DNA from: JBOGGX01 sp050744245
Lineage (GTDB): Bacteria > Actinomycetota > Acidimicrobiia > Acidimicrobiales > JBOGGX01
Assembly: GCA_050744245.1 (NCBI GenBank)
Contig: JBOGGX010000078.1
Coordinates: 1 to 48,470, forward strand
Length of the DNA stretch: 48,470 nt
Direction of reading: 5' to 3'
The notes beneath the pieces are model-generated. The model saw only the letters and a program-made list of their open reading frames with translations. It searched no databases and was not told where the DNA came from. How positions within the stretch are numbered: the first letter of the stretch is position 1; the number at the start of each line of letters is the position of its first letter. Positions 9,755 to 18,411 of the stretch are shown piece by piece. The position numbers and the translations under genes are program-made.

Positions 9755-10744
9755 TCAGCGAGGAGCCAGGGCGGCCAGCCGAGCCACGAGCACCTCGAGC
9801 ACGAGATGGTCGGGCCAGTCCTTGGCGCCACGCAGGTCGAGGTCGGCGTGGGCCAGGAGTTGCACGGCCCTGGAGATGCGATCGTGCCCCAGGCGTCGGG
9901 CCTGCTGCACGGCCTTGCGGGCGGGAAAGACCGAGCGTTTCGGGTCCATGCCGAGCAACTGGGCGGCCTCCCGGTCGCTGGCCACGTCGGCGCCGTCGAG
10001 GGCGAGCATGCGCCCGACGTGGTTGTGCAGCGTCGCCATGACCTGCAGGGCATGCCAGCCACCCGGTCCGATCCGCCGGTGCAACCGGTCGAGCGCAGCC
10101 GGGATGTCGCCCCCGTCGATCGCGTCGGTGAGCTCCCACGGCGCCAAGGCGCCGCTCTCGCCCAGGTAGGGAGCGATCTCATCGACGCCGAGCCGGGCTC
10201 CCGGCCCGAACGTGGCCTCCAGCGTCTCGATGATCCCGCGTAGCCGGGCCACGTCCTCGCCCAGCGTCGTGGCAATCAGCCGTCGGGCGTCGGCATCGAG
10301 ACGGAGCCCAGAGTCGCCGAGCTGCTCGGCCACCCAACCCCGCTGGTCCCGTCCCGGCGACGGGTCGATGTCGACGCCGCCCACCCGTCTGACCGCGTCG
10401 GTCAGCGGCTTCGGGACCCGTCCACTCCCCCAGACCAACACCAGCCGGGTGGTCGGCAGCGGGTCGTCGAGATACCCGACGAGGGGTGCCACCGCGTCCG
10501 CGCTGCCGAACCGGCCGGCGTCGCGGGCGACGACCACCCGCCGGTCGGCGAGGAAGGGCGGGGTCTGGGCCGCATCGACCACGGACGCCAGCTCGTAGTC
10601 GTCACCGGAGATGTCCTCGACGGTGAGGGCGCGGTCGCGCTCGCCGACCAGCGAGTCGACCAGGCCGATCACGGCGTCGCGCACCAACGACGCGTCGCCA
10701 CCACGCACCAGAAACACGGGCGCGTCGCTGTAGCCGCCGCTCAT
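9755..10744 (-). CDS. holA: DNA polymerase III subunit delta
   Basis: HolA opens the sliding clamp within the clamp-loader complex. The protein (329 residues from ATG 10744) begins MSGGYSDAPVFLVRGGDASLVRDAV and has the family layout: a degenerate AAA+ fold with no real P-loop, a central segment LGEDVARLRGIIETLEATFG (the conserved helix before the collar), and a collar domain with WELTDAIDGGDIPAALDRLHRRIG. An upstream in-frame start at 10792 would add 16 residues; ATG 10744 places the hydrophobic FLVRG strand at the usual position. The neighbours comEC (two genes upstream) and rpsT (convergent) match the actinobacterial comEA-comEC-holA-rpsT block. A FolP2-like gene has been inserted between comEC and holA. 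Confidence 0.9.
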   Translation of the reverse strand: MSGGYSDAPVFLVRGGDASLVRDAVIGLVDSLVGERDRALTVEDISGDDYELASVVDAAQTPPFLADRRVVVARDAGRFGSADAVAPLVGYLDDPLPTTRLVLVWGSGRVPKPLTDAVRRVGGVDIDPSPGRDQRGWVAEQLGDSGLRLDADARRLIATTLGEDVARLRGIIETLEATFGPGARLGVDEIAPYLGESGALAPWELTDAIDGGDIPAALDRLHRRIGPGGWHALQVMATLHNHVGRMLALDGADVASDREAAQLLGMDPKRSVFPARKAVQQARRLGHDRISRAVQLLAHADLDLRGAKDWPDHLVLEVLVARLAALAPR

Positions 10745-10795
10745 CGCGGCACCATCCCAAGGTGACACCGACGCACGTCCGCGTCGACCCACCGG

Positions 10796-10874
10796 GCATC
10801 GATGAGCGCGTCGCCGCTTTGCGGCGAAGACACGCTGTGTCGATGGTTCGCTCGCCCTCCTGGCTTGCTCACTG
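10796..10874 (-). repeat. 79-bp hairpin element, copy A, overlapping the 3' end of the folP-like gene
   Basis: Read on the minus strand, this 79-base stretch matches 18412-18490 (plus strand) without gaps at 66 of 79 positions. The core is a hairpin: TCGCCGC and GCGGCGA arms with a 3-base loop at about 10810-10828. The folP-like stop codon (10869-10871) lies inside the element. Both copies have the same orientation relative to the gene whose 3' end they mark, as REP-type elements often do. Confidence 0.7.
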
Positions 10875-11723
10875 GGCCTCCAGGATGGCGGCGATGGTCT
10901 CGCAGATCCTTCTGGCGGCTCGTACGTCGTGGGCTCGCAGGATGCGGCAGCCGAGGGCGACGCCCAGGGCGTGGGCCGCGTTGGTTCCGTTCTGGCGGCC
11001 GGACACCGCGGTGCCGTGCAGCCAGCCGAGGATGTCCTTGTTCGAGACGGCGAGGAACACCGGGTAACCGAGCTCGACCAGGCGCGGCGTGCCGTGCAGC
11101 AACTCGAGCGACGCCTCGGGCGGCTTGCCCAGATCGAGGCCGGCGTCGAGCATGACCCGTTCGCCGGGCACCCCGGCGGCCTCGGCCATCGCCGCCTTGG
11201 CCGCGAGGTGGGCCCGGACGGCCTCGATCACCGGACCGTGAACGTCGTCGGCCGGATCAGGCCCGCCGACCTCCGGCCGCCGCCGGATATGGGTGGCGAC
11301 AACCGACGCTCCCGCCTCGGCGCAAACCGGCAGATACTCGGCGTCGATGAAGCCACTGATGTCGTTCCCGATGACCGCTCCCGCCTCGAAGCTGGCGCGC
11401 GCGACCGATGCCCGCCAGGTGTCGACCGACAACGGCACGTCGAAACGGGACGCGAGCGCCTCCACCGCCGGGACGACCCGGTCGAGCTCCTCCGACTCGG
11501 TGACGAACGGACCCTCGCCGTCGGCGAGGACCGCCGCCTTGACGCCTCCGATGTCGAGGATGTCGGCTCCGGCCGTAACCAACTCGGCGGCCTTGCGGAG
11601 AAAGGCGTCGAAGTCGTAGTAGCGGCCGGCGTCGAAGAACGAGTCGGTCGTGCGGTTGAGGATGCCCATGACGAGGGCGCGGGTGGTCACGTCGTACCGC
11701 CGGGCACCCAGCTCGAGGAACAC
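10869..11723 (-). CDS. folP: Dihydropteroate synthase paralogue, FolP2-like
   Basis: The 284-residue TIM-barrel protein has DHPS landmarks: VMGILNRTTDSFFDAG near the N-terminus, SVDTWRASVARASFEAGAVIGNDISG, LDAGLDLGK and a terminal RAHDVRAARR. However, the loop that is GGESTRPG in true DHPS reads GGVKAA here, and the SRK motif reads SNK (AVSNKDIL). Both changes match mycobacterial FolP2 (Rv1207: GGVKA, SNKD), reported not to complement DHPS. I therefore infer a FolP2-type paralogue with uncertain chemistry rather than the sulfonamide-target enzyme. The start is GTG 11723, and the gap to comEC is 58 bases. The stop lies within the 79-bp repeat. Copy-number search for a canonical folP elsewhere would settle whether this is the only DHPS. 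Confidence 0.8.
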   Translation of the reverse strand: MFLELGARRYDVTTRALVMGILNRTTDSFFDAGRYYDFDAFLRKAAELVTAGADILDIGGVKAAVLADGEGPFVTESEELDRVVPAVEALASRFDVPLSVDTWRASVARASFEAGAVIGNDISGFIDAEYLPVCAEAGASVVATHIRRRPEVGGPDPADDVHGPVIEAVRAHLAAKAAMAEAAGVPGERVMLDAGLDLGKPPEASLELLHGTPRLVELGYPVFLAVSNKDILGWLHGTAVSGRQNGTNAAHALGVALGCRILRAHDVRAARRICETIAAILEAQ

Positions 11724-11781
11724 CCGAGGACGCTACCGCCCGCGGGCCGACCGCCAGGTGGGACACGGGCCGAACGACACT

Positions 11782-13779
11782 TCACGACCGCACAACGGCC
11801 GCCCAACGGCCGCACGGCCGCGTCAAGGCCCGTCGGCCGCCACCAACTCGACGCTCGACGCCCGATCGGGCGTTCGGCGGCGCACCTGCGGGAGGACCGC
11901 GAGCGACCTGGCGGACATCGACCTCGATTCCGTCGGACGTGACCGATCGAACGACGAGCACGACATCGCCGACCCGATAGGCGGCGCCGGTGACGGCGGC
12001 CGATGCTCCCGGCACCGTGGACGCCATGCGGGTGGGGGCGACGATGAGCGACGGCCGATAGCGGCTCGCAACGGTCGTGACCGCGTCGTACACGGTCCGG
12101 CGGTTGGTGTCGACGGTGAGCACGAGCAGGTCGAGCCGGCGGACACCAGTCCGGCGCAGCCCCTCGAGCAGCGGCGGCGCCCGGACGTTGCCGTCGAGGA
12201 CGAGGAGAGCACGGCCGCCGGGGCCGATCATCCACAGGTCGGCCCCGTCGGCCGGGGCCGACCGCCCAGGTGGAGGTCGGACCGCACCGTGGACCACCTG
12301 CGCCGTCACGGCAATCATCAGACCGACCGCGCCCGCGGCAACGAGTGGCGACCGTGCCCTCCGAGCCAACCAGCTCAACGGCCGGGTGGTGGGAACGGCC
12401 AACCGGAGCAGCAGCGCACCGAGCCCGATGGCTATGACGCCGACCTCGAAGGAACCAGCCTCGCCGAGCGGCAGGCGAGCGGCGGTGCGGGCGACGGCGG
12501 CGATCCACGCGACAAGCGCGGCCGTGGGCGCGTGGATCAGTCGGGGCACCGCGTCGCCCACGATGGGCTGCAGCACGCCAGCCGCGATCCCACCGGTCAT
12601 GCCCCAGGCCACCAACGGTCCCGCGGCCGGCGCAGCCGCGAGGTTGGCCGGGAGCGACGCCATGGGGATCCCGCCGAAGGCCGGGATGAGGAGCGGCGCC
12701 ACGCCGGCCTGCGCGCCCACGGTGACGCCCGTCGCGGTGGCCAACCACCGCGGACCCGGCAGCGCTCGGGTGATGGCCGGGCCGATGACGAGGATGCCGG
12801 CCGACGCGCCGACCGACAGCCCGAATCCCAACGAGTGCACGAGGAGCGGGTCGACGAGGATCAGGCCGGTGACCGCGAGGCCAAGCATCCGAAGGCCAGA
12901 CGCCTCACGGCCGATGGCTGCGGCCAAGGCGGCCAGGCCGGCCATGGCGGACGCCCGCAACACAGATGGCTCGAACCGGGTGACCATGGCGAAGAAGCCG
13001 ATGAGCCCAACCGTTGTGACGAATCGACCACACAGTCCGAACCGGCGCACCAACGGCCAGGCCACGGCCAGGACAAACGCGACGTTCTGGCCGGACACCA
13101 CCAGCAGATGGCTGAGGCCCGACGCCCGGAAGTCGTCGGTGACCTGTGCGCTCTGCTCGCGGTCGTCGCCGAGCACGAACCCCGCGAACAGTGCGCGATG
13201 ATCGGCAGAGAGCACCGAGGCCCCCCGATCAAGCGTTCGGCGAAGCCCGTTGGCCATCCATGCGGCCGGCGACCCGGTCGACCACGCCCCCACGGCGTCG
13301 ACGTGAAGTTCCGCGCCGATGTGACGTGGTGCGAGCCACAGCCGGTCATCGGGCGAGGCGGCGCGAGCCACTCCCGAGAGCTCGATCACCTCGCCGGCCG
13401 ATCGGTGGCGGAGCACCCCGGCCGACGATCCGAAGGCGACGGCCTCGTAGCGGTGATGCCCCAGCCGGACCTCGACCCGCACCCCTCGGTCGGTGGGTTC
13501 GGGATCGGTGACCAGCGTGGCCCGCCCGGCGACCGATCCGGTGACTGGATGGGCCAGACCGGCCCAGGCTCGGGCGCTCAGCATGGACGCCAGCAGCGCG
13601 GTGCCGACGACGAGGATGGCCGGCTGCCGGACGAGCACGGCCACGACCACGATCGATGCCGCCACGACGAGAGGCACGGCCAGGGCCACCCGCGCCCCAA
13701 CGGCCGCGGCCAGGGCGAGCAGCACGATGGTTGGGTCGGACAGCGGCCGATCGAGCGACCGGTCGCACGCTGACAACAC
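11782..13779 (-). CDS. comEC: ComEC/Rec2-type competence channel with degenerate C-terminal domain
   Basis: ComEC forms the inner-membrane channel for single-stranded DNA during transformation. The 665-residue protein has N-terminal membrane helices (residues about 17-70), a periplasmic OB-like region, and the multi-helix Competence domain with the diagnostic HLLVVSGQNVAFVLAVAW and FEPSVLRASAMAGLAALAAA. The C-terminal part is where other ComEC proteins carry a metallo-beta-lactamase-like domain. The expected HXHXDH metal motif is replaced by LLVLTVDTNRRTVYDAV, and the remaining ~150 residues look eroded. It is therefore likely non-nucleolytic, relying on another nuclease. The start is GTG 13779. 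comEA is 2 kb away on the same strand, separated by two opposite-strand genes. Confidence 0.88.
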   Translation of the reverse strand: MLSACDRSLDRPLSDPTIVLLALAAAVGARVALAVPLVVAASIVVVAVLVRQPAILVVGTALLASMLSARAWAGLAHPVTGSVAGRATLVTDPEPTDRGVRVEVRLGHHRYEAVAFGSSAGVLRHRSAGEVIELSGVARAASPDDRLWLAPRHIGAELHVDAVGAWSTGSPAAWMANGLRRTLDRGASVLSADHRALFAGFVLGDDREQSAQVTDDFRASGLSHLLVVSGQNVAFVLAVAWPLVRRFGLCGRFVTTVGLIGFFAMVTRFEPSVLRASAMAGLAALAAAIGREASGLRMLGLAVTGLILVDPLLVHSLGFGLSVGASAGILVIGPAITRALPGPRWLATATGVTVGAQAGVAPLLIPAFGGIPMASLPANLAAAPAAGPLVAWGMTGGIAAGVLQPIVGDAVPRLIHAPTAALVAWIAAVARTAARLPLGEAGSFEVGVIAIGLGALLLRLAVPTTRPLSWLARRARSPLVAAGAVGLMIAVTAQVVHGAVRPPPGRSAPADGADLWMIGPGGRALLVLDGNVRAPPLLEGLRRTGVRRLDLLVLTVDTNRRTVYDAVTTVASRYRPSLIVAPTRMASTVPGASAAVTGAAYRVGDVVLVVRSVTSDGIEVDVRQVARGPPAGAPPNARSGVERRVGGGRRALTRPCGRWAAVVRS

Positions 13780-14121
13780 GCGGGGGTTCCTCCGGCGAGA
13801 TCACAGGCGGGCAGAGGGGGAGTCGACCGGGGAAGTCGTGGCCGTCGCCTGGCGACGAGCTCACATCGATGGTAACCGCGCCGTGTGACAGTGACGGCGC
13901 CTTCGGTTGTCGCCGCGCTCAGCTACCGCCCCACGGTGGTGGAGCGCGGGAACCTCGCCGACGGGCCGCCGGGATGCGGGCCCCGGCGCGGGAGTCCTGG
14001 GGGCCGAACGTCGTCGACACGCCGATGACCTCACCGTGTCGTTCGTGACGATGCGGCGACGAGGGAACCAGGGCGGACCCGGCGTTCGTCCATCGGGCAA
14101 CCATCGTCAACGGAGGTCGAC
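13780..14121. other. Divergent intergenic region with one hairpin
   Basis: These 342 bases separate comEC (-) from the DUF2330 gene (+), and I see no convincing gene. There is a 7-base perfect inverted repeat, GCGCCGT (13878-13884) and ACGGCGC (13894-13900), with a 9-base loop. A second small hairpin (CGTCGC/GCGACG) lies near 13843-13857. GGAGG sits at 14111-14115, just ahead of ATG 14122, as a ribosome binding site. No promoter box is clear. Confidence 0.5.
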
Positions 14122-15273
14122 ATGCCGAAGGCCAGAGCGCACAACGGGCGACCGCCCGGGCCCGCCGCCCACCATCACCGAGCCACGCGCGCCACCCACG
14201 CCACCCGAACGGCCACCGCGCTCGCGGCCGGCGCGGTCGGCGTGGTCGCTCTCCTGCTGGCCAGCGCCACGCCCGCCGGGGCGTGCGGCGGTCTGGTCGG
14301 GGAGAACGGCACGATCCAGCTCGTCCGCACGACCACCCTGGCCGCCTACCACGACGGCATCGAGCACTACGTGACCGCGTTCCAGTTCACCGGCGAAGGC
14401 GAGTCCGTGGGCTCGATCATCCCGCTGCCCGGGGTCCCGACCGCCGTAGAAAAGGGAGGCGACTGGACCCTCCAGCGGCTGGCCCGCGAGGTGGCCCCGC
14501 CCGTGCCGACCGCCACCGAAGTGGCGCTGTCGGCCGCGGACGAGGACGTCGAGGTGCTGCTCGAAACCCAGATCGACGCGCTCGACATCACCGTGCTGCG
14601 GGGCGGTGGCGACGAGGTCGGCCGCTGGGCCGTCGACAACGGCTTCCTGCTCTCCCCCGACGCACCCGAGGTGCTCGACTTCTACGCGGCCCGCAGCCCG
14701 GTCTTCATGGCCGCCAGGTTCGACGCCGACGCGGCCGCCGCTCGCGGCCAGCAGGAGGGCGACGCCACGCCCATCCACCTCACCATCCCGACCGACGAGC
14801 CGTGGGTGCCGCTCCGCATCCTCGGCCTTGGGCTCGAGCCCGACCGGGTGGTCGAGGCCGACGTGTTCCTGCTCACCGACGACCGACCCGAGCTCCTCGC
14901 CGGTGGGCCCGGTCTCGAGCTCAGCCGCAGCGAGCAGGCCAGCGAGTTCCTGCTGGCCGATCTGGCCAGCGACCGGGGCATGGAGTGGATCCCGTCGAGC
15001 ATGTGGCTGACCCATCTCCCACTCGCCGCGCCGGCCGGCGAGCTGGACTACGACCTCGCCATCTCGACGCATGCGGGGACGCCGCCGTCGGTCGTCGACG
15101 CCGGCATCGCCGCTCCTGGGGACGCACCGGGCCTGGCCGATCTGCGCCAGGCCAGGAGCCTCGACCGGCCGTCGTCGATCTGGTTGGCCGGCGGCGTGGT
15201 CGCCCTGGTGCTGGGCGGCTTCGGTGTGCTGGCGATCGCGGTCACCCGCAGGGAACGGCGCCCGATCTCGTGA
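14122..15273 (+). CDS. DUF2330 exported membrane-anchored protein
   Basis: The 383-residue protein starts with a His/Arg-rich segment, then a signal-like helix (about 32-53) ending in ATPAGACGGLV. The CGG just after the cleavage region is the hallmark at the start of DUF2330 proteins, as are HYVTAFQFTGEGESVGSIIPLPGVPT (the family's PvP region) and the WVPLRILGLG segment later. A C-terminal helix (about 351-372) followed by RRERRPIS would anchor it with the bulk outside. The biochemical role is unknown. It overlaps the cupredoxin gene by four bases (GTGA), so the pair is coupled. The start is ATG 14122, with GGAGG six bases upstream. Confidence 0.8.
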   Translation: MPKARAHNGRPPGPAAHHHRATRATHATRTATALAAGAVGVVALLLASATPAGACGGLVGENGTIQLVRTTTLAAYHDGIEHYVTAFQFTGEGESVGSIIPLPGVPTAVEKGGDWTLQRLAREVAPPVPTATEVALSAADEDVEVLLETQIDALDITVLRGGGDEVGRWAVDNGFLLSPDAPEVLDFYAARSPVFMAARFDADAAAARGQQEGDATPIHLTIPTDEPWVPLRILGLGLEPDRVVEADVFLLTDDRPELLAGGPGLELSRSEQASEFLLADLASDRGMEWIPSSMWLTHLPLAAPAGELDYDLAISTHAGTPPSVVDAGIAAPGDAPGLADLRQARSLDRPSSIWLAGGVVALVLGGFGVLAIAVTRRERRPIS

Positions 15274-15722
15274 GACGGTTCCTCCCCGCCTTCGTCGTCG
15301 CCGCCTTCGTCGCCACGGCCCTCCTCACCGGTGGCCTGGTGGCGACGGCGGGGGGCGGCGCGAGGTCAGAGGCCGAGACGCTCGGGCCCGGTCCGGTGAC
15401 CGTCACCCTCAACGTCGAGCACACCCGCTTCTCCCAAGACAAGGTCGTCGTGCGCCCGGGCACCGAGGTGCGCTTCGTCGTGGTCAACGACGATCCCATC
15501 GATCATGAGCTGATCGTCGGACCACAGCAGGTGCACGATGTGCACGAGGCCGGGAGTCACGCCCAGCATCCACCGATTCCGGGCGAGGTGTCGGTGGGTC
15601 CGAACGCGGAGGCCGAGACTACGTACCGGTTCGATCAGCCCGGCGACGTAGTCTTCGCCTGCCACCTGCCCGGACACTTCGCCTACGGGATGCACGGCGT
15701 GGTCGAGGTGGTCACACGGTGA
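15270..15722 (+). CDS. Exported cupredoxin (type 1 copper protein)
   Basis: This is a 150-residue protein from GTG 15270, overlapping the DUF2330 stop. It has an N-terminal signal-like helix (residues 4-27) and then a single cupredoxin domain. The type 1 copper ligands are all visible: H79 (PIDHEL), C131, H136 and M141 in CHLPGHFAYGM (C-X4-H-X4-M). It is probably a small electron carrier or copper-binding protein outside the membrane. Its 3' end overlaps the comEA 3' end by 11 bases on the opposite strand. Coupling with a DUF2330 protein suggests the two act together at the cell surface, but the partner and electron donor are not evident. Confidence 0.88.
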   Translation: MRRFLPAFVVAAFVATALLTGGLVATAGGGARSEAETLGPGPVTVTLNVEHTRFSQDKVVVRPGTEVRFVVVNDDPIDHELIVGPQQVHDVHEAGSHAQHPPIPGEVSVGPNAEAETTYRFDQPGDVVFACHLPGHFAYGMHGVVEVVTR

Positions 15723-16452
15723 CGAGCTCGCGCAGCTGGGCCAGCTTGGCCTCACCGATGCCAGGCACGTCGAGTAGCCCCTCGACCGAGCCGAACGGGC
15801 CGTGCTCCTCCCGGTACGACACGATCGCCTGGGCGATGGCCGGGCCGACGCCGGGGAGCTCGTCGAGCAGGTCGATCGGAGCCGTGTTGATGTCGATGGG
15901 CCCGTCCGCCCCGGTGCCGGCATCCGCGGCGTCACCATCGTCATCGACCGCGGCGGGCGGGCTCTCCCCCACTTTCGGGACGTAGATCTGCTGGCCGTCC
16001 TCGACCGGTGCGGCGAGGTTCACCCGATTGAGATCCGCCTCGGGCGCGGCGCCGCCGGCCTCGGCGACGAGATCGGCGACCCGGCTTCCCTGGTCCAGCT
16101 CGTACACGCCGGGGTTGACCACCGCGCCGGCCGCGTGGACGAGCACCGTCGCCGGCCCGCTCGTCGTGGTCGTCCCGCCGCCCGCGCTCGGGTCGGCGAA
16201 CGGCAGGGACGCCTCGGGGGCCCGAGCCGGCGGAGGGCGGAGGAGCACGAAACCGAGCGCGGCCAACGTGCCGATGGCCACGACCGCGGCCACGACTCGA
16301 ACGGGCGAGAGGTCGAGCCCCACGACGTCGCCCAGCCGGGCGAGCCGATCCTTCCAGGCGAGTGGCGCCGATGGCCGGACGAGCCCGTCGGGCGACAAGC
16401 CGGCCGAGCCGGCCGCACCCGGCTCGTCGGACGTTGACGATGGTTCGGTCAC
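15712..16452 (-). CDS. comEA: ComEA-type helix-hairpin-helix DNA receptor
   Basis: ComEA binds double-stranded DNA outside the membrane and passes it to ComEC. The 246-residue protein has a cytoplasmic N-terminal tail (1-50) and a membrane helix (about 52-72, VRVVAAVVAIGTLAALGFVLL). A Pro/Thr linker is followed by an SLBB domain (about 102-160: VLVHAAGAVVNPGVYELDQ). The C-terminal double helix-hairpin-helix has INTAPIDLLDELPGVGPAIA and LLDVPGIGEAKLAQL. Order and length match actinobacterial ComEA. It converges on the cupredoxin gene and is separated from comEC by that two-gene insertion. Confidence 0.93.
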   Translation of the reverse strand: MTEPSSTSDEPGAAGSAGLSPDGLVRPSAPLAWKDRLARLGDVVGLDLSPVRVVAAVVAIGTLAALGFVLLRPPPARAPEASLPFADPSAGGGTTTTSGPATVLVHAAGAVVNPGVYELDQGSRVADLVAEAGGAAPEADLNRVNLAAPVEDGQQIYVPKVGESPPAAVDDDGDAADAGTGADGPIDINTAPIDLLDELPGVGPAIAQAIVSYREEHGPFGSVEGLLDVPGIGEAKLAQLRELVTV

Positions 16453-16547
16453 TTGCTATTCCCCGAGGCGCGCGACGGCGGAGCGAGGGGAAGCGAGCGG
16501 GGAAGGGAACCGAGCCTAACGCCCGATCGGGAGAGGCCGAGTCTGGA

Positions 16548-17270
16548 TCAGTAGATGCGGGTCGCCAACTCGCGGCGATACTGCGCGGTCCGCGGATCGT
16601 CGGGGCCGAGCAGCTCGAGCAGGTCGAGATACTGCTGACGGGCCTCCTCGTCGGCCTTCACCTGGTCGAGCAGCGCCCTGAGCCGCTGCTCGATGTTGTC
16701 GTCGTCGGGCACCTCGCCGCCGTCGTGGCCGACCCGGGCGAGCGCGCCGACGCGCCGGGTCTCCGCCGTCTCCGGGACGCGGGCCAACAGCTCTTGTGCC
16801 TCGTCGCCTCCGTCCTGCCCGACGAGGAGCTCGGCCAAGGCGACGATCACGGCCTCGTTGCCCGGATCCAGGTCGACCGCCTGGCGCAGCGAGGCCTCGT
16901 CGCCAGCATCGATGAGCGCCTTGATCTCGCGCTCGGTCTGCGACGGCAGCAGGCCGTCGACCCACTGGCGCAGGAACGATTCCCCCTGCGCGCCGATGAA
17001 CCCGTCGACCACCTTGTGGTCACGGAGGGCGTAGACGGCCGGGATGGACTGCACCTGGAACGATGCGCTGATCTGCGGGTTCTCGTCGACGTTGACCTTG
17101 GTCAGGACCACCTGGCCCCCGGTGTCGCCGACGACCTTCTCGATCAGCGGACCGAGCGTCCGGCACGGACCGCACCACGGCGCCCAGAGATCGACCACGA
17201 CCGGCACGTCGTCGGACCGGTCGAGCACCTCGGATTCGAACGTCGCATCGGTGACATCGACCACGCTCAT
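16548..17270 (-). CDS. Thioredoxin fused to a TPR tail (CnoX/YbbN-like)
   Basis: The 240-residue protein has an N-terminal thioredoxin fold with WCGPC (C33 and C36) and a cis-proline loop SIPAVYAL. A C-terminal helical region (about 115-240) carries a tetratricopeptide-like pattern (EIKALIDAGDEASLRQAVDLDPGNEAVIVALAELL is broken into helix pairs). This is the architecture of CnoX, a chaperone-redoxin that protects clients such as EF-Tu and passes them to chaperones. E. coli CnoX lacks the CXXC whereas this one keeps it, so it can also be redox-active. It is monocistronic, divergent from the kinase-like gene. The 95-base gap toward comEA holds no gene but contains CCCGATCGGG near 16523. Confidence 0.88.
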   Translation of the reverse strand: MSVVDVTDATFESEVLDRSDDVPVVVDLWAPWCGPCRTLGPLIEKVVGDTGGQVVLTKVNVDENPQISASFQVQSIPAVYALRDHKVVDGFIGAQGESFLRQWVDGLLPSQTEREIKALIDAGDEASLRQAVDLDPGNEAVIVALAELLVGQDGGDEAQELLARVPETAETRRVGALARVGHDGGEVPDDDNIEQRLRALLDQVKADEEARQQYLDLLELLGPDDPRTAQYRRELATRIY

Positions 17271-17368
17271 GGGCTCACCCTAGGCCGATACCCCGCCGTC
17301 GCCACCCCCGTCGGACCACGACCGCCCGGTCGAAGTCAGGTGGTGTCCTGGCAGTAGCGTCGGAGCCG

Positions 17369-18406
17369 ATGGACACGACCCACGCCGGCGTCGAGGGTGT
17401 CGCTGTCGACCGGGTGACGTCCTGGTTCGCCGAGTACGCACCGGACGCCGAACCGCCGCTGGCGATCGAGCTCATCGCCGGCGGGCACTCCAACCTGACC
17501 TACACCGTCACCGACGCCACCGACGAACGCTGGGTGCTCCGCCGCCCGCCGCTGGGTCACGTGCTGGCGACGGCGCACGACATGGGCCGCGAGTTCCGCA
17601 TCATCTCTGCGCTCCAGCCGACCGATGTCCCTGTGCCTCCGGTCGTCGGGCTCTGCCAGGACGACGCCGTGACCGGCGCGCCGTTCTACGTCATGCGGTT
17701 CGTCGACGGCCGGGTCGCGCGCGACCCTGAGGCGGCTGCCCTCCTGAGCGACGACGCCAGAGCCAACGCGGGCATCGCCCTCGTCGACGTGCTGGCTCGC
17801 ATCCATGCCGTCGATCCTGACGCCGTCGGACTCGGCGACCTCGGGCGCAGGGAGCGCTACGTGGAGCGCCAACTCCGGCGCTGGCATGCGCAGTGGCACC
17901 AGTCCAAGACCCGCGAGCTGGCGCTGATCGACGAGGTTCACGACGGGTTGGTGAGCCGGGTGCCCCCGCAGGGCCCGGCCACCATCGTCCACGGCGACTA
18001 TCGCCTCGACAACTGCATCGTCGACCGTGCCGGCGGCGTCAGGGCCGTCCTCGACTGGGAGCTGTGCACCCTCGGCGACCCGTTGGCCGACATCGGCCTG
18101 CTCCTCGTGTACTGGACCGAGCCAGACGATCGCCGGCCCGCCCTGCTCGAGCCACCGACCGCCATCCCCGGCTTCGCCACCCGCCGCCAGATCGCGGAGT
18201 TCTATGCCGAGCGCTCGGGCCGCGACCTGTCGGGCATCGACTACTACGTCGCGTTCGGCTACTGGAAGCTGGCGTGCATCCTCGAGGGCGTGTACGAGCG
18301 GTACCGCGCCGGCGTGATGCGCGAGCACGAGGGATGGGAGAATTTCGCCGACCGCGTGGTGTGGTTGGCGGAGTCCGCCCGTGACGCCCTGGCCAGGCTG
18401 CGGTGA
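17369..18406 (+). CDS. APH-family phosphotransferase, ACAD10/11 N-domain type
   Basis: The 345-residue protein-kinase-like fold has a Gly loop region (ELIAGGHSNLTYTV), a VLRRPP strand with the nucleotide-binding region, the catalytic loop IVHGDYRLDNCIVD (Asp as base, Asn as metal ligand) and the metal segment VLDWELCTLGDPLADIG. The HGDYRLDN/DWELCTLGDP wording is typical of the phosphotransferases fused to or paired with acyl-CoA dehydrogenases (ACAD10/11 family). These are thought to phosphorylate hydroxyacyl-CoA substrates; they are not antibiotic kinases. No acyl-CoA dehydrogenase is adjacent, so the substrate is inference. The 79-bp hairpin element begins six bases after its stop. Confidence 0.82.
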   Translation: MDTTHAGVEGVAVDRVTSWFAEYAPDAEPPLAIELIAGGHSNLTYTVTDATDERWVLRRPPLGHVLATAHDMGREFRIISALQPTDVPVPPVVGLCQDDAVTGAPFYVMRFVDGRVARDPEAAALLSDDARANAGIALVDVLARIHAVDPDAVGLGDLGRRERYVERQLRRWHAQWHQSKTRELALIDEVHDGLVSRVPPQGPATIVHGDYRLDNCIVDRAGGVRAVLDWELCTLGDPLADIGLLLVYWTEPDDRRPALLEPPTAIPGFATRRQIAEFYAERSGRDLSGIDYYVAFGYWKLACILEGVYERYRAGVMREHEGWENFADRVVWLAESARDALARLR

Positions 18407-18411
18407 GCCGG

